From NCBI RefSeq assembly GCF_001435815.1, contig NZ_AZFV01000004.1:57416-121415 (forward strand): DNA of 64,000 nt, given 5' to 3'. The position numbers and the translations under genes are program-made. This stretch comes from Companilactobacillus nantensis DSM 16982 (GTDB lineage: Bacteria > Bacillota > Bacilli > Lactobacillales > Lactobacillaceae). Below are positions 28,574 through 41,009 of the stretch, one piece after another (positions within the stretch are counted from its first letter, which is position 1; the number at the start of each line of letters is the position of its first letter). The notes beneath the pieces were generated by a model. It ran no database searches, was not told where the DNA came from, and saw nothing but the letters and a program-made list of their open reading frames with translations.

Positions 28574-30670
28574 CTAAGCTTCAGGGTTACCACCGTTCTT
28601 CTTAATAATTTCAGCTTGAATTGACTTAGGAACCTTTTCGTAGTGATCCATTGTCATTGTAAATGTACCACGACCTTGAGTTGCTGAACGAAGTGTTGTA
28701 GCGTAACCAAACATTTCTGCAAGCGGAACGAAAGCATTGATAAGTTGTGCATTACCACGTGCTTCCATACCTTCAACACGTCCACGACGAGCAGTAACTT
28801 GTCCCATAACATCTCCAAGGTATTCTTCTGGTGTAACAATTTCAACCTTCATAATAGGTTCAAGAATTACGGCACCAGCGGCCTTAGAAGCATTACGTAG
28901 TGCCATTGAAGCGGCAATCTTGAAGGCAGCTTCTGATGAATCGACTTCGTGATATGAACCATCATATAACTTAGCCTTAACATCGATCAATGGATATCCG
29001 GCAAGAACACCATTTTCCATTGATTCCTTCAAACCCTGTTCAACTGATGGAATGTATTCACGTGGAACAACACCACCGACGATAGCGTCTTCGAATTCGA
29101 AGCCTTTACCCTCTTCATTAGGTGTAAATTCAACCCATACATCACCATATTGACCTTTACCACCAGATTGACGAACGAACTTACCTTGAGCACTAGCTTG
29201 TTGAGTAAATGTTTCACGGTAAGCAACTTGAGGTTCACCAACCTTACATGCAACGTTAAATTCACGTTTCATACGGTCGACCATGATATCCAAGTGCAAT
29301 TCACCCATTCCGGCGATAAGAGTTTCACCAGTTTCAGGATTTGTTTCAGCTTGGAAAGTAGGATCTTCTTCAGAAAGTTTTTGGATAGCAATATCCATCT
29401 TATCTCTATCTTCCTTTGAGTTAGGTTCGATAGAAACTTGAATAACTGGATCTGGAATATCCAATGATTCAAGAACCAATGGATCTGATGCATCAGTCAA
29501 TGAATCACCAGTAGTAGTATTCTTCAAACCGATAACAGCAGCGATATCACCTGAGAATACTTCTGGAATTTCTTTACGGTGGTTAGAGTGCATTTGTAGC
29601 AAACGACCAACACGTTCACGTTTGTCTTTTGTTGAGTTCAAGACATAAGAACCTGATTCTAGTGAACCTCTATATACACGAATGTATGTTAGACGTCCAA
29701 CGAATGGGTCAGTAGCAATCTTAAATGCTAGACCAGCAAATGGTTTGCTGTCGTCAGCCATAAGTTCAACTTCTGAATCATCCTTAGGGTTTGTAGCTTT
29801 ATAAGGACGTACATCAAGTGGTGATGGTAGGTAATCAACAACCGCATCCATCAACATTTGAACACCCTTGTTCTTGAAGGCAGAACCTGCAAGAACTGGG
29901 AAGAATTTCAAATTGATTGTAGCCTTACGGATAGCTGCACGAATTTCATCGTTGCTGATTTCTTCACCTTCAAGGTACTTGTCCATGATATCATCATCAA
30001 CATCGGCAACAGCTTCGATTAATTCAGAACGCTTCTTTTCTGCTTCAGCACGGTATTCGTCAGGAACATCCACTGTATCCCACTTTGTACCTAATTCATC
30101 TTCATCATAAAGGTCGGCTTTCATTTCGATCAAGTCGATAACACCTTCGAATTTGTCTTCGGCACCAATAGGCATTTGAACAGCATGCGCATTAGCTTGA
30201 AGTCTTTCGTGAAGTGTGTCAACTGAGTAATCGAAGTTAGCACCGATTTTATCCATTTTGTTAACAAAAACAATACGTGGAACACCGTATGTTGAAGCTT
30301 GACGCCAAACATTTTCAGTTTGTGGTTCAACACCAGATTGAGCATCAAGAACTGTAATAGCACCATCTAGCACACGTAGAGAACGTTCAACTTCGATTGT
30401 GAAGTCAACGTGTCCGGGAGTATCGATAATGTTGATACGGTTACCTTTCCATTCAGCAGTTGTAGCAGCTGATGTAATAGTAATACCACGTTCTTGTTCT
30501 TGAGCCATCCAGTCCATTTGTGAAGCACCATCATGTGTTTCACCAATTTTGTGGATTTTACCAGTATAGTACAAGATACGTTCAGTAGTTGTAGTTTTAC
30601 CGGCATCAATATGGGCCATGATACCAATATTTCTGGTTTCTTCTAGTGGAAATTCACGTTTATTAGCCAT
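28574..30670 (-). CDS. fusA: Elongation factor G
   Basis: The 698-residue translocation GTPase. G1 is [10 protein letters not shown], switch [10 protein letters not shown]4 NKMD, followed by domains II-V, with the typical C-terminal domain. Length is normal, and no sign of a duplicated or resistance-type EF-G is seen. It follows rpsG in the str operon. Confidence 0.99.
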   Translation of the reverse strand: MANKREFPLEETRNIGIMAHIDAGKTTTTERILYYTGKIHKIGETHDGASQMDWMAQEQERGITITSAATTAEWKGNRINIIDTPGHVDFTIEVERSLRVLDGAITVLDAQSGVEPQTENVWRQASTYGVPRIVFVNKMDKIGANFDYSVDTLHERLQANAHAVQMPIGAEDKFEGVIDLIEMKADLYDEDELGTKWDTVDVPDEYRAEAEKKRSELIEAVADVDDDIMDKYLEGEEISNDEIRAAIRKATINLKFFPVLAGSAFKNKGVQMLMDAVVDYLPSPLDVRPYKATNPKDDSEVELMADDSKPFAGLAFKIATDPFVGRLTYIRVYRGSLESGSYVLNSTKDKRERVGRLLQMHSNHRKEIPEVFSGDIAAVIGLKNTTTGDSLTDASDPLVLESLDIPDPVIQVSIEPNSKEDRDKMDIAIQKLSEEDPTFQAETNPETGETLIAGMGELHLDIMVDRMKREFNVACKVGEPQVAYRETFTQQASAQGKFVRQSGGKGQYGDVWVEFTPNEEGKGFEFEDAIVGGVVPREYIPSVEQGLKESMENGVLAGYPLIDVKAKLYDGSYHEVDSSEAAFKIAASMALRNASKAAGAVILEPIMKVEIVTPEEYLGDVMGQVTARRGRVEGMEARGNAQLINAFVPLAEMFGYATTLRSATQGRGTFTMTMDHYEKVPKSIQAEIIKKNGGNPEA

Positions 30671-30716
30671 GAAAAATTGTTTCTCCTCTCAAATTAACTA
30701 GTTTAAAAACTAGATC

Positions 30717-31184
30717 CTACCAGCGATAGTGAGCGAATGCACGGTTAGCATCGGCCATCTTATGTGTATCTTCACGTTTCTTAACAGCAGCACCAGTATT
30801 GTTAGCTGCATCCATAATTTCATTTGCAAGACGTTGGTCCATTGTATGTTCACCACGTAGACGAGCATAACTTGTAATCCAACGAAGACCTAAAGTAGTA
30901 CGTCTGTCTGGACGAACTTCGATAGGAATTTGATAGTTAGAACCACCGATACGGCGAGCCTTAACTTCAAGAACAGGCATAACATTGTTCATTGCTTCTT
31001 CAAACACGTCCAATGGTTCGTTGCCTGTCTTTTCCTTAATAATATCGAATGAACGATATAGAATTGATGAAGCTGTACCTCTTTTACCATCATACATTAA
31101 GTGGTTAATCAAACGAGTTACTAGCTTTGAGTTGTACATTGGATCTGGCAAAACATCACGTTTTGGAGCTCTACCTTTACGCAT
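30717..31184 (-). CDS. rpsG: 30S ribosomal protein S7
   Basis: A 155-residue 16S rRNA-binding head protein. It begins [19 protein letters not shown] and has [19 protein letters not shown] and the C-terminal [14 protein letters not shown]. It lies between rpsL and fusA in the str operon. Confidence 0.99.
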   Translation of the reverse strand: MRKGRAPKRDVLPDPMYNSKLVTRLINHLMYDGKRGTASSILYRSFDIIKEKTGNEPLDVFEEAMNNVMPVLEVKARRIGGSNYQIPIEVRPDRRTTLGLRWITSYARLRGEHTMDQRLANEIMDAANNTGAAVKKREDTHKMADANRAFAHYRW

Positions 31185-31229
31185 AAAAAATTCCTCCGTT
31201 ATTACATTATTTCTTTAATTGAATTGATG

Positions 31230-31643
31230 TTATTTCTTAGGTCTCTTAGCACCATATTTTGAACGACTTTGCATACGTCCATCAACACCGGCTGTATCTA
31301 AGGCACCACGAACAACGTGATAACGAACACCAGGTAAATCCTTTACACGTCCACCACGGACAAGGACAACACTATGCTCTTGTAGGTTGTGACCAATACC
31401 AGGGATATATGCTGTTACTTCAATAAGGTTTGATAATCTAACACGGGCATACTTACGTAGGGCAGAGTTAGGTTTCTTAGGTGTCATTGTTCCGACACGA
31501 GTTGCAACACCACGTTTTTGTGGGGCTGGGTTCTTTGTGGCAACTTTCTTCATACTATTGTAGCCGTAGTTCAATGCAGGTGCATCGGACTTAGAAGTTT
31601 GTGACTTACGGCCTTTGCGAACTAATTGATTAATTGTAGGCAT
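31230..31643 (-). CDS. rpsL: 30S ribosomal protein S12
   Basis: A 137-residue decoding-centre protein. The [18 protein letters not shown] and [17 protein letters not shown] segments keep the lysines whose change gives streptomycin resistance, so the sequence is the sensitive form. It is first in the str operon. A hairpin lies in its 5' leader. Confidence 0.99.
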   Translation of the reverse strand: MPTINQLVRKGRKSQTSKSDAPALNYGYNSMKKVATKNPAPQKRGVATRVGTMTPKKPNSALRKYARVRLSNLIEVTAYIPGIGHNLQEHSVVLVRGGRVKDLPGVRYHVVRGALDTAGVDGRMQSRSKYGAKRPKK

Positions 31644-31681
31644 TCAAAGTTCCTCCTAAAAATTTAAGTACACACATCCAG

Positions 31682-31713
31682 GTGGTTCATAATTTTGTAA
31701 AATAATAAACCAC
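31682..31713 (-). promoter_or_regulatory. Hairpin in the rpsL leader
   Basis: On the minus strand GTGGTT pairs exactly with AACCAC, extended by ATTTT/AAAAT around a two-base loop. It lies 38-70 bases before the rpsL start and may be an RNA control element or an operator. No T run follows, so it is not a terminator. Confidence 0.55.
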
Positions 31714-31873
31714 ATGAGTGGCGTACGTTTTGAGCTTTATATTTAATAAACAAACTAATATTGCTGCCAATAAAAGCACGTCTACTAGAATACCATCTAA
31801 AAAATGCCCTGTCAATGCAACATTTCTAAAAAGTTATCCACAATTCCTCGTAATCTTTATCGAGGTGATTAAA

Positions 31874-32530
31874 TTGAAATACTTTCTATACTTTACTATT
31901 TTCATACTAGGAGCTTGCATTATCTCCTTTCTAAAAGTCATTGCACATGATTATCCACAGATCAACGTCTTGCGCCGATCACATTGTGATTACTGCGGTA
32001 GGATCTTACGATGGTTCGAAATTATCCCCATTGCAGGTTATTTCATAACTAATGGTAATTGCTCAAGCTGTAAAAATCAAATCAATTTTTGGCATCCCTT
32101 ATTAGAATTTATCGGTGGTCTGACGTTCTTACTTCTCATCTATTTAGGAGACTATGCTTATCTACCATTATTCTGCGGATTAGTTCTCTTAGGATTTACT
32201 GATGCTTACTACGGCTACGTTTATCCAGCAACATATATCATAATATTTCCAACTTTATTTCTAACACCCTTGCACATCTCAAACGCAATTCTAACTTACC
32301 TGATTCTTCTATTAATAAGTCGAAAATACACATTTGGTTTGGGCGACATTGAGGTTTTAGCAATACTCAGTCTTATATTAGGTTTAATGACAACTTTGTG
32401 GATTTTAACATTGGCTTGCCTATTGTGCATCATGACTTATTTATTCAATAGAAAAAGATCATTTAGATTTATCCCCTACCTTGTCATGGCTACGGGTATC
32501 GTCTATCTGATCTTGTCATTAAATAATTAA
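31874..32530 (+). CDS. Type 4 prepilin peptidase (ComC-like)
   Basis: A 218-residue membrane peptidase and methylase that matures type IV pilin-like proteins, in Bacilli the competence pseudopilins. It has a cytoplasmic zinc domain (CDYC and CSSC, about residues 37 and 64), several membrane helices, and the two catalytic aspartates in FTDAYYG and GLGDIEV. The TTG at 31874 follows GAGGTG; the frame is open 52 codons further upstream without a ribosome-binding site. It stands alone, diverging from the str operon. Confidence 0.92.
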   Translation: MKYFLYFTIFILGACIISFLKVIAHDYPQINVLRRSHCDYCGRILRWFEIIPIAGYFITNGNCSSCKNQINFWHPLLEFIGGLTFLLLIYLGDYAYLPLFCGLVLLGFTDAYYGYVYPATYIIIFPTLFLTPLHISNAILTYLILLLISRKYTFGLGDIEVLAILSLILGLMTTLWILTLACLLCIMTYLFNRKRSFRFIPYLVMATGIVYLILSLNN

Positions 32531-32532
32531 TC

Positions 32533-33354
32533 TTATTGCTTTGGTAAAATCTTTTGAAGTTTAAGCCAGTTCAAGCACAGTTCCCACCATTTCGTATCGT
32601 ACTCGTTCAAGTTGTCCGCATTGCCCGGATTTTGTGTTACATAAGTTCCTAATGACAACCCATGGGCTCCTGAACCAAACAAGTGCATTTCATAAGGAAT
32701 ATTCAGCATGTCCATCTTTTGTGCATAAATGATTGAGTTCATCACTGGTACCGTTGCGTCAGTCACTGTTTGCCAAATGAAAGTTGGTTTACCATGTTCA
32801 GTTAAATGTTCTTGTGCTTGCCAATAGTAAATGTCAGGAGCAATCTTCATTGCCCAATCTTCTTCTTTTGGCCAACCAATTGTCATATCAATTACTGGAT
32901 AACAAAGGACATTAGCTACTGGTTCAACTAACAAGTCATCCGCGAAAACTTTGGTTCTCTGTTCAGGGTCCAACATAATTGAATTAAAGTTGGCCACCAC
33001 GTGACTTCCAGCTGAAAATCCAACTAAGACAACTTTGCTCAAATCAATATTATGGACATCACTTTGTGTTTTTAGCCAATTTAAAGTCGTAGCCAATTCT
33101 TGTAATGCCAACGGATAAACCGTATGTTCATCATCAATTAACTGATAGTCCAAAACTAAAGCATGCATGCCTAGTGCGTTAAATTTGAAGGCTATCGGTT
33201 GTGCCTCTCTGTCTGTCAGAAACTTGAAAGCTCCGCCTGGGCAAATAATTGCCAACGGACGTTGTGTTGGTTCTCCAAAATCAGCAATTGGATCAACCCA
33301 ATATGTATCCAAGTTGAATTTGGTATCTTGATAAGCTAACTCTTGTTTTTGCAA
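32533..33354 (-). CDS. Alpha/beta hydrolase (carboxylesterase-like)
   Basis: A roughly 273-residue serine hydrolase with the oxyanion-hole segment ICPGGAF, nucleophile elbow GFSAGS (about residue 115), a possible acid in VTDATVPV and histidine in GAHGLSLG. It resembles bacterial acetylxylan or acetyl esterases. I prefer a TTG start at 33354, eight bases after GGGGG; an in-frame TTG at 33369 adds five residues. It converges on the prepilin peptidase gene. Substrate unknown. Confidence 0.87.
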   Translation of the reverse strand: MQKQELAYQDTKFNLDTYWVDPIADFGEPTQRPLAIICPGGAFKFLTDREAQPIAFKFNALGMHALVLDYQLIDDEHTVYPLALQELATTLNWLKTQSDVHNIDLSKVVLVGFSAGSHVVANFNSIMLDPEQRTKVFADDLLVEPVANVLCYPVIDMTIGWPKEEDWAMKIAPDIYYWQAQEHLTEHGKPTFIWQTVTDATVPVMNSIIYAQKMDMLNIPYEMHLFGSGAHGLSLGTYVTQNPGNADNLNEYDTKWWELCLNWLKLQKILPKQ

Positions 33355-33418
33355 AATCTTAACCCCCAAATTATTTTTCTTAACTTACAGTAATGATTGT
33401 TTACTATTCCATATTATA

Positions 33419-33450
33419 CAAAAAAAGACGACCCGAGGGTCGTCTTTTAA
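33419..33450 (-). terminator. Terminator of the rpoB-rpoC operon
   Basis: AAAAGACGACC and GGTCGTCTTTT form a tight stem just after the rpoC stop, with a T run on the minus strand. Confidence 0.92.
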
Positions 33451-33456
33451 TTATGA

Positions 33457-36400
33457 TTAATGCTTTTCTTCTTTAGCAGCATCTTCAGCTTTCATTTGAG
33501 CTTCGATGTCAGAAATTGTGTAGGCACCATTCAATGAGTTATCTGCCATAGGACCAACTTTCTTAGGTTCCATGTGGTTGTACTTAGCCATACCTGTACC
33601 AGCAGGGATAAGTTTACCAATAATAACATTTTCCTTAAGTCCAAGAAGTGGATCATTCTTACCACGAATTGAAGCGTCAGTAAGAACTCTTGTTGTTTCC
33701 TGGAAGGAAGCGGCTGACAAGAAACTGTTTGTTTCAAGAGAAGCCTTAGTGATACCAAGAAGTACTGGGCGACCAGTAGCTGGAATACCACCATTGAACA
33801 ATGTTTCACGGTTATGGTCAGTAAATTGAGCAATATCCATCAATTGACCAGGTAATACATCTGTATCACCAGGATCAAGAATACGGATCTTTCTGAGCAT
33901 TTGTCTAACCATAACCTCAAAGTGCTTATCAGAAATATCAACACCCTGCATACGGTAAACTTTTTGAACTTCAGCAAGCAAGTAGTTTTCTGTATGTAGA
34001 ACGTTTGTAACTTTAATCAATTCCTTAGGATCAATTGAACCTTGTGTTAACTTACCACCACGTTTAACGTGATCACCTTCGGCAACCGCAACACTTGATG
34101 TATAAGGAACACTATAAGATCTAGAATCAATGTCACCTTCGACAGTAATTTCCTTAGTGTGTTCTGCTTGATTTTCATCGATTGAAGTAACAGTACCCTC
34201 AACTTCAGAAATAATAGCAAGACCTTTAGGGTTTCTAGCTTCAACGATTTCTTGAACACGAGGAAGTCCTTGTGTAATATCGTCACCACCAGCAACACCA
34301 CCGGTATGGAAGTTTCTCATTGTCAATTGTGTACCTGGTTCACCGATTGATTGAGCAGCAACAGTACCAACTGCTTCACCAATTTCAACTTCTTCACCAG
34401 TAGCAAGGTTACGACCGTAACACTTCTTACATACACCATGCTTTGTATCACATGTGAATGCTGAACGAATTGTAACGTGTGTAACACCAGCATCAACAAC
34501 CTTTTGAGCAATTGTTTCATCCATCAAGACACCACGAGGTACGATTACGTCGCCAGTCTTAGGATCTTTAATAGTCTTTTGTGTATAACGACCAACAAGT
34601 CTGTCATACAATGGTTCGATCATATCTGTACCTTCCATGATTGAACTTACAACAAGTCCACGGTCAGTACCACAATCTTCTTCACGAACAATAACATCTT
34701 GCGCAACATCAACCAAACGACGAGTCAAGTAACCTGAGTTAGCTGTCTTCAAGGCTGTATCGGTCATACCTTTACGGGCACCGTGGGTTGACATGAACAT
34801 TTCCATGACAGATAGGCCTTCACGGAAGTTAGAAATAACAGGGATTTCCATCATACCACCATTAGGGGCAGCCATAAGTCCACGCATACCGGCTAGTTGC
34901 GTAAAGTTTGAGATGTTACCACGGGCACCGGAATCAGACATCATTGAGATAGGGTTAGTAGGATCAAATGAATCGATCAACAATTGTTGAATTTCATCCT
35001 TTGTATCGTTCCAAACACTAATAACACGATCATGTCGTTCAGCATCTGTGATAAGTCCACGACGGAATTGCTTAGAAATTGAAGCAACTTGTTTGTGGGC
35101 TTTTTCGATGATTTCAGGTTTTTGAGTTAAGTTAGGAACATCAGTAACACCGACTGTTAAACCAGAAAGTGTACAAATTGTGTAACCTAATTCCTTCATA
35201 TCATCAAGCAATGAAGATGTTCTTTGAACACGGTAAATCTTAAATACTTGAGCAATGATATCTGATAAGTAACTACTCTTCAATGGGTCGATAAGATCCA
35301 TTTCATCAAGACGTTTGTTAATATCTTCACCTTTGCCAAGGAAGTATTTATCAGGAACACCGTGCATCAAGTTATCATCAGTTGGTTCATTCAAGTATGG
35401 GAAATCTTCAGGAAGAATTTCGTTAAAGATTACTTTACCAACAGAAGTAATCATGATCTTATCTCTTTGATTATCCTTGAATGGTTTGTTAGGCATTGAG
35501 TTAACAGCGATACCAATTCTTGTGTGATAGTGAATATCACCATTCAATAGGGCTGTTTGAACTTCATTAGAATCCTTGAAGATCTTACCTTCACCAGTCA
35601 TATGTCTTGTTTCAATTGTTAGATAGTAGTTACCTAAAACAACATCCTGTGAAGGAGTAACGATAGGCTTACCATCTTTAGGAGCAAGAATATGGTGAGC
35701 AGCAAGCATCAACATACGAGCTTCAGCTTGAGCTTCGTCTGATAGAGGAACGTGGATAGCCATCTGATCCCCGTCAAAATCGGCATTGTAAGCTTCACAA
35801 GCAAGTGGGTGCAAACGCATTGACTTACCATCAACCAAAACAGGTTCAAAGGCTTGAATACCAAGTCTGTGAAGTGTAGGGGCACGGTTAAGTAATACTG
35901 GACGTTCTTTGATAACGTCTTCTAGTACATCCCAAATGTCATCATCTTGACGATCGATCTTTCTTCTAGCATTTTTAACGTTAGAAGCAATTTCACGTTT
36001 AACAAGTTCATGCATAACGAAAGGTTTGAACAATTCCAAAGCCATTTCACGTGGAAGTCCACATTGATAGAACTTCAATGTAGGTCCAACATCAATAACT
36101 GAACGTCCAGAATAATCAACACGTTTACCAAGTAAGTTTTGACGGAAACGTCCTTGCTTACCTTTAAGCATGTGAGAAAGTGACTTCAATGGACGGTTAC
36201 CAGGTCCTGTAACAGGACGGCCACGACGACCATTATCGATCAAGGCATCAACAGCCTCTTGCAACATTCTCTTTTCGTTTTGAACGATGATGTTAGGAGC
36301 ATGTAGATCCAACAATCTCTTCAAACGGTTATTACGGTTAATTACACGACGGTACAAATCGTTCAAATCAGAAGTGGCGAAACGGCCACCTTCTAGTTGA

Positions 36401-37125
36401 ACCATTGGACGTAAATCAGGTGGGATAACAGGAATTGCTTCCATTACCATCCAAGCAGGTTTGTTACCTGATTTTTGGAAGGCACTTAAGATATCCAAAC
36501 GTCTGATAGCACGTGTACGTTTTTGACCTTGAGCACTCTTCAAGGCTTCACGTAATTCTTTAACTTCTGAATCCATATCAACTTGGTTAAGTAAATCACG
36601 GATACCTTCGGCACCCATCTTAGCAACGAACTTGTTACCAAATTCTTCACGTTTCTTACGGTATTCTGTTTCAGTTAAAAGTTGTTTCTTTTCTAGATCT
36701 GTTTCACCTGGGTCGATAACTACGTATGATGCAAAGTAGATTACTTCTTCCAAGTTTCTTGGACTCATGTCCAAAACAAGTCCCATACGTGATGGGATAC
36801 CCTTGAAGTACCAGATATGTGATACTGGGGCAGCCAATTCGATATGAGCCATACGTTCACGACGAACTTTTGAACGAGTAACTTCAACACCACAGCGGTC
36901 ACAGACAATACCCTTATAACGGATACGTTTGTACTTACCACAGGCACATTCCCAGTCTTTAGTTGGTCCGAAAATTCTTTCATCGAATAGACCATCTTTT
37001 TCTGGTTTCAAAGTACGGTAGTTGATAGTTTCTGGTTTCTTAACTTCTCCATAAGACCAACTACGAATCTTGTCCGGAGATGCTAAACCAATTTGCATAC
37101 TTTCGAATTTATTAACGTCTATCAA
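33457..37125 (-). CDS. rpoC: RNA polymerase beta' subunit
   Basis: The 1222-residue catalytic subunit. The active-site NADFDGDQM motif (about residue 452) binds the catalytic magnesium; the N-terminal zinc ribbon (CACG ... CDRC) and the later [11 protein letters not shown] zinc site are intact. The trigger loop and jaw regions are of normal Firmicutes layout. It follows rpoB by 24 bases and is closed by a strong terminator. Confidence 0.99.
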   Translation of the reverse strand: MIDVNKFESMQIGLASPDKIRSWSYGEVKKPETINYRTLKPEKDGLFDERIFGPTKDWECACGKYKRIRYKGIVCDRCGVEVTRSKVRRERMAHIELAAPVSHIWYFKGIPSRMGLVLDMSPRNLEEVIYFASYVVIDPGETDLEKKQLLTETEYRKKREEFGNKFVAKMGAEGIRDLLNQVDMDSEVKELREALKSAQGQKRTRAIRRLDILSAFQKSGNKPAWMVMEAIPVIPPDLRPMVQLEGGRFATSDLNDLYRRVINRNNRLKRLLDLHAPNIIVQNEKRMLQEAVDALIDNGRRGRPVTGPGNRPLKSLSHMLKGKQGRFRQNLLGKRVDYSGRSVIDVGPTLKFYQCGLPREMALELFKPFVMHELVKREIASNVKNARRKIDRQDDDIWDVLEDVIKERPVLLNRAPTLHRLGIQAFEPVLVDGKSMRLHPLACEAYNADFDGDQMAIHVPLSDEAQAEARMLMLAAHHILAPKDGKPIVTPSQDVVLGNYYLTIETRHMTGEGKIFKDSNEVQTALLNGDIHYHTRIGIAVNSMPNKPFKDNQRDKIMITSVGKVIFNEILPEDFPYLNEPTDDNLMHGVPDKYFLGKGEDINKRLDEMDLIDPLKSSYLSDIIAQVFKIYRVQRTSSLLDDMKELGYTICTLSGLTVGVTDVPNLTQKPEIIEKAHKQVASISKQFRRGLITDAERHDRVISVWNDTKDEIQQLLIDSFDPTNPISMMSDSGARGNISNFTQLAGMRGLMAAPNGGMMEIPVISNFREGLSVMEMFMSTHGARKGMTDTALKTANSGYLTRRLVDVAQDVIVREEDCGTDRGLVVSSIMEGTDMIEPLYDRLVGRYTQKTIKDPKTGDVIVPRGVLMDETIAQKVVDAGVTHVTIRSAFTCDTKHGVCKKCYGRNLATGEEVEIGEAVGTVAAQSIGEPGTQLTMRNFHTGGVAGGDDITQGLPRVQEIVEARNPKGLAIISEVEGTVTSIDENQAEHTKEITVEGDIDSRSYSVPYTSSVAVAEGDHVKRGGKLTQGSIDPKELIKVTNVLHTENYLLAEVQKVYRMQGVDISDKHFEVMVRQMLRKIRILDPGDTDVLPGQLMDIAQFTDHNRETLFNGGIPATGRPVLLGITKASLETNSFLSAASFQETTRVLTDASIRGKNDPLLGLKENVIIGKLIPAGTGMAKYNHMEPKKVGPMADNSLNGAYTISDIEAQMKAEDAAKEEKH

Positions 37126-37149
37126 AAGGTAACCTCCCTAAAGTTTTGA

Positions 37150-40100
37150 CTAGTTTTCTGATTTTGTACTAGTTGATTCAGCTGAATCTTTTGAGGCTTC
37201 AAGCTTTTTAGCTTCCTCTTCAGCACGTTTTTGTTCTTGTTGTTTAGCAAACTTAGATAGAGCGTCGATACTTACGGTATCTTCATCATCATCCATATCT
37301 CTAAGTTCGATTTCCTTCTTGTGTGAATCGAGAACTTTCATGTCTAGTCCAAGAGCTTGTAATTCTTTGACAAGAACACGGAATGATTCAGGAACACCAG
37401 GCTTAGGAATACTTTCACCCTTAACAATGGCTTCATATGTCTTAACACGTCCAACAACATCATCAGACTTGTATGTCAAGATTTCTTGAAGTGTATAAGC
37501 GGCACCATAAGCTTCAAGAGCCCAAACTTCCATTTCACCAAATCTCTGTCCACCAAATTGTGCTTTACCACCAAGTGGTTGTTGAGTAACTAGTGAGTAA
37601 GGTCCGATTGAACGAGCATGAATCTTATCATCAACCATGTGAGCTAGTTTCAAGTAGTACATGACACCAACAGCAACACGGTTCTTAAATGGTTCACCTG
37701 TACGGCCATCATAAAGGATTGACTTACCATCAGTATCCATATCGGCTTCTTTAACAATGTCCCATAATTCGTCATCTTGTACACCATCGAAAACAGGTGT
37801 TGAAACGTGGATGCCAAGTTTTCTAGCAGCCATACCCAAGTGAAGATCAAGAACTTGTCCGATATTCATACGTGATGGAACACCCATTGGGTTCAAGAGA
37901 ATATCTACTGGAGTACCATCTGGCATGTAAGGCATGTCTTCTTCTGGTACAACGATTGAAACAGTACCCTTGTTACCATGACGACCAGACATCTTGTCAC
38001 CAACTTGAATCTTACGTTTTTGCGCAATGTAAACACGAACTAACATGTTAACACCAGGATCAAGTTCGTCACCGGCTTCACGAGTGAAGACCTTAACGTC
38101 TTGGACAATACCGCCACCACCATGTGGTACACGAAGTGAAGTATCACGAACTTCACGAGCTTTTTCACCAAAGATAGCATGTAGCAATCTTTCTTCGGCT
38201 GATAATTCAGTAACACCCTTAGGTGTAACTTTACCAACTAAGATGTCGCCATCACGAACTTCAGCACCAATACGGATAATTCCGAATTCGTCAAGATCCT
38301 TCAATGAATCTTCACCAACGTTAGGAATTTCACGTGTGATTTCTTCAGGTCCAAGTTTTGTATCACGTGCTTCTGATTCGTATTCTTCAATATGAATTGA
38401 AGTATAAGCATCTTCACGCACTAATTTTTCTGAAAGTACAATCGCATCTTCATAGTTGTACATGTTCCATGTCATAAAGGCAATCAATGGGTTTTGACCA
38501 AGAGCTAATTCACCATTTTCCATTGCTGGACCATCGGCGATAATATCACCCTTCTTGATCTTTTCATCCTTACGAACGATAGGTCTTTGGTTGTAACTCT
38601 TACCATTATTTGAACGACGGAACTTAGTAACTTTATATTCATCAGTTGTGCCATCTTCGTCACGTTTGATAGTAACTTTCTTAGCATCAACAAATTCAAC
38701 AACACCATCATGTTCAGCTAACAATGCAGCACCAGAATCGTGGGCAGCAATGTATTCCATACCAGTACCAACTAATGGAGCATGTGGATTGATCAATGGA
38801 ACAGCTTGACGTTGCATGTTGGCACCCATCAAGGCACGGTTTGAATCATCATTTTCCAAGAAAGGAATACATGCAGTAGCTACAGAAACTACTTGTTTAG
38901 GAGAAACGTCCATGTAATCGACTTTTTCTGGAGTTGTTTCAATATTGTCATCCTTGTGACGAGCCAAAATACTGCTGTCTCTAAATGCACCATCGTCTTC
39001 CAAAGGTGTATTAGCTTGAGCAACAACATAGTTATCTTCTTCATCAGCAGTTAAGTAATCGATCTTGTCAGTTACTTTATGTGTATCCCATGAAACACGA
39101 CGATATGGTGTTTCGATGAAACCATATTTGTTGATGATGGCATATGAAGCCAAGTTATTGATAAGTCCGATATTAGGACCTTCAGGAGTTTCGATAGGAC
39201 ACATACGACCGTAGTGAGTATAGTGAACATCACGAACTTCATATCCGGCACGATCACGAGTCAAACCACCAGGTCCAAGGGCTGATAGACGACGCTTGTG
39301 TTCTAGTTCTCCAAGTGGGTTTGTTTGATCCATGAATTGTGACAATTGTGATGAACCAAAGAATTCCTTAATTGAAGCAACAACAGGTCTAATATTGATC
39401 AATTGTTGAGGTGTAACAGTAGCTGAGTCTTGAATTGACATTCTTTCACGTACAACACGTTCCATACGTGATAGACCAATACGGAATTGGTTTTGTAGCA
39501 ATTCACCGACAGAACGAATACGACGGTTACCCAAGTGATCAATATCATCAGTGTTACCAATACCTTCTTTAAGGTTCAAGAAGTAATTGATACCAGCTAA
39601 GATATCGGCAGGTGTGATTGTACGGTTTGTTTCTGGAATATGACCGTTACCAATCATGTTAACAACTTTTTCGTTATCATTTTCTGAGTAAACTTTGATA
39701 ATTTGAACAGTGATAGGGTCTGTTAAGACACCTTCATCAGAAGGTTCTAATGTAACAGTCTTAAAGTCATCACGGTCAAGATATGGTGTCAAAGTCTTCA
39801 TTGCATCACGATCAAGCAATGTATCCTTAGCTAAAACAACTTCACCAGTATCTGGATCAGCAAGTGTTTCAGCCAAAGTCTTATTCATAAGTCTTGTCTT
39901 AAGGTTTAACTTCTTATTGATCTTGTAACGACCAACGGGAGCCAAATCGTAACGACGTGGGTCAAAGAATCTAGCATATAGTAATGAACGAGAACTATCT
40001 GCAGTCTTTGGTTCGCCGGGACGGAGTCGTTCATAGATATCCTTCAAGGCTTCTTCAACACGTGAATCACTTGTATCTTTGTGAACATCTTTTTCAAGTG

Positions 40101-40758
40101 TTAGGTTCAAAGTATCGTTATCACCGAAAATATCAAGAATCTCTGAATCTTCACCAAATCCTAATGATCTAACAAGTTCAGAAATAGGTAATTTTCTAGT
40201 TCTATCGATTCTTACATAGCCTAGGCCTTTAGCATCTGTTTCATATTCCAACCAAGCACCACGGTTAGGGATAACAGTTGTACCAAAGTTAACACGACCA
40301 TTTTTATCAGTATCTTGATTGTAATAAATACCAGGTGAACGTACTAATTGAGAAACAATAACACGTTCAGCACCGTTGATGATGAAAGTTCCTTCATCAG
40401 TCATGATAGGGAAATCACCGAAGAAAACATCTTGGGTCTTGATTTCACCAGTTTCATGATTAGTCAATTTCAAAGTTACATGAAGTGGTGCTGAGAAGTT
40501 AGCATCGTGTGCTCGAGCTTCTTCAACAGTATATTTTGGTTCTAGTAACTTGTAATCGACGTATTCCAAAGAAAGATTTCCCGCAAAATCATCAATTGGC
40601 ATAATATCGTCAAACATATCCTTAAGTCCTTCATCTAAGAACCATTTATAAGAATTTGTTTGGATGTCAATCAAATTTGGCAGTGGAAGTACTTCCTTGA
40701 TCTTTGCATAACTACGACGAACACGGTGTGCACCATAATTAACGTTATGATAAGTCAA
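37150..40758 (-). CDS. rpoB: RNA polymerase beta subunit
   Basis: The beta subunit, 1202 residues from a TTG start at 40758. That start has TTGAGGTGA seven bases upstream and gives the normal N-terminus leading to [17 protein letters not shown]. An in-frame TTG at 40863 would add 35 residues but has only a T run before it. The rifampicin region ([23 protein letters not shown]) keeps the sensitive-type residues. The C-terminus is lysine- and glutamate-rich. A long leader with two hairpins precedes the gene. Confidence 0.98.
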   Translation of the reverse strand: MTYHNVNYGAHRVRRSYAKIKEVLPLPNLIDIQTNSYKWFLDEGLKDMFDDIMPIDDFAGNLSLEYVDYKLLEPKYTVEEARAHDANFSAPLHVTLKLTNHETGEIKTQDVFFGDFPIMTDEGTFIINGAERVIVSQLVRSPGIYYNQDTDKNGRVNFGTTVIPNRGAWLEYETDAKGLGYVRIDRTRKLPISELVRSLGFGEDSEILDIFGDNDTLNLTLEKDVHKDTSDSRVEEALKDIYERLRPGEPKTADSSRSLLYARFFDPRRYDLAPVGRYKINKKLNLKTRLMNKTLAETLADPDTGEVVLAKDTLLDRDAMKTLTPYLDRDDFKTVTLEPSDEGVLTDPITVQIIKVYSENDNEKVVNMIGNGHIPETNRTITPADILAGINYFLNLKEGIGNTDDIDHLGNRRIRSVGELLQNQFRIGLSRMERVVRERMSIQDSATVTPQQLINIRPVVASIKEFFGSSQLSQFMDQTNPLGELEHKRRLSALGPGGLTRDRAGYEVRDVHYTHYGRMCPIETPEGPNIGLINNLASYAIINKYGFIETPYRRVSWDTHKVTDKIDYLTADEEDNYVVAQANTPLEDDGAFRDSSILARHKDDNIETTPEKVDYMDVSPKQVVSVATACIPFLENDDSNRALMGANMQRQAVPLINPHAPLVGTGMEYIAAHDSGAALLAEHDGVVEFVDAKKVTIKRDEDGTTDEYKVTKFRRSNNGKSYNQRPIVRKDEKIKKGDIIADGPAMENGELALGQNPLIAFMTWNMYNYEDAIVLSEKLVREDAYTSIHIEEYESEARDTKLGPEEITREIPNVGEDSLKDLDEFGIIRIGAEVRDGDILVGKVTPKGVTELSAEERLLHAIFGEKAREVRDTSLRVPHGGGGIVQDVKVFTREAGDELDPGVNMLVRVYIAQKRKIQVGDKMSGRHGNKGTVSIVVPEEDMPYMPDGTPVDILLNPMGVPSRMNIGQVLDLHLGMAARKLGIHVSTPVFDGVQDDELWDIVKEADMDTDGKSILYDGRTGEPFKNRVAVGVMYYLKLAHMVDDKIHARSIGPYSLVTQQPLGGKAQFGGQRFGEMEVWALEAYGAAYTLQEILTYKSDDVVGRVKTYEAIVKGESIPKPGVPESFRVLVKELQALGLDMKVLDSHKKEIELRDMDDDEDTVSIDALSKFAKQQEQKRAEEEAKKLEASKDSAESTSTKSEN

Positions 40759-40865
40759 ATTTTTCACCTCAACATTTAATTTGTTCAAATCACAATCAAA
40801 TCTCAATGTTACAATTTGATTACATTTTGCATGAAAACGGTTTTTCAACCTAATTTTAGGCAAAA

Positions 40866-40900
40866 AAAAACCAAAAATAGAATCAAATATCTATTTTTGT
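40866..40900 (-). promoter_or_regulatory. Terminator-like hairpin in the rpoB leader
   Basis: AAAAATAGA (40873-40881) pairs with TCTATTTTT (40890-40898); on the minus strand nine T residues follow after GG. It lies downstream of the rpoB promoter and upstream of its start, so it could attenuate rpoB-rpoC as well as end clpC transcripts. Confidence 0.6.
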
Positions 40901-40912
40901 GTTTTTTATTTA

Positions 40913-40943
40913 GCATAACCACGGACAATAGATCGTGATATGC
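40913..40943 (-). ncRNA. Hairpin in the rpoB 5' leader, Lacto-rpoB candidate
   Basis: On the minus strand GCATATCACG pairs with CGTGGTTATGC with one bulged base, and a ten-base loop (ATCTATTGTC). A conserved RNA motif upstream of rpoB in Lactobacillales (Lacto-rpoB) is established; position and hairpin fit, but I cannot compare with its consensus here. Confidence 0.5.
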
Positions 40944-40969
40944 GATTTGAACTTTGAATCTCAAAAAAG

Positions 40970-40998
40970 ATAATACACTTAACCACTATTCATGTCAA
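40970..40998 (-). promoter_or_regulatory. Promoter of rpoB-rpoC
   Basis: On the minus strand TTGACA (40993-40998), 17-base spacer, TATTAT (40970-40975). It starts only a few bases after the clpC stop codon and gives a leader of about 200 bases. Confidence 0.88.
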
Positions 40999-41009
40999 TA
41001 GTCAAGCTC

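Noticed and set aside
38045..38395. Long antisense frames inside rpoB, rpoC, clpC, ftsH and ribosomal genes
   Set aside because: They lie opposite strongly conserved genes, lack ribosome-binding sites and have compositions expected of antisense shadows.
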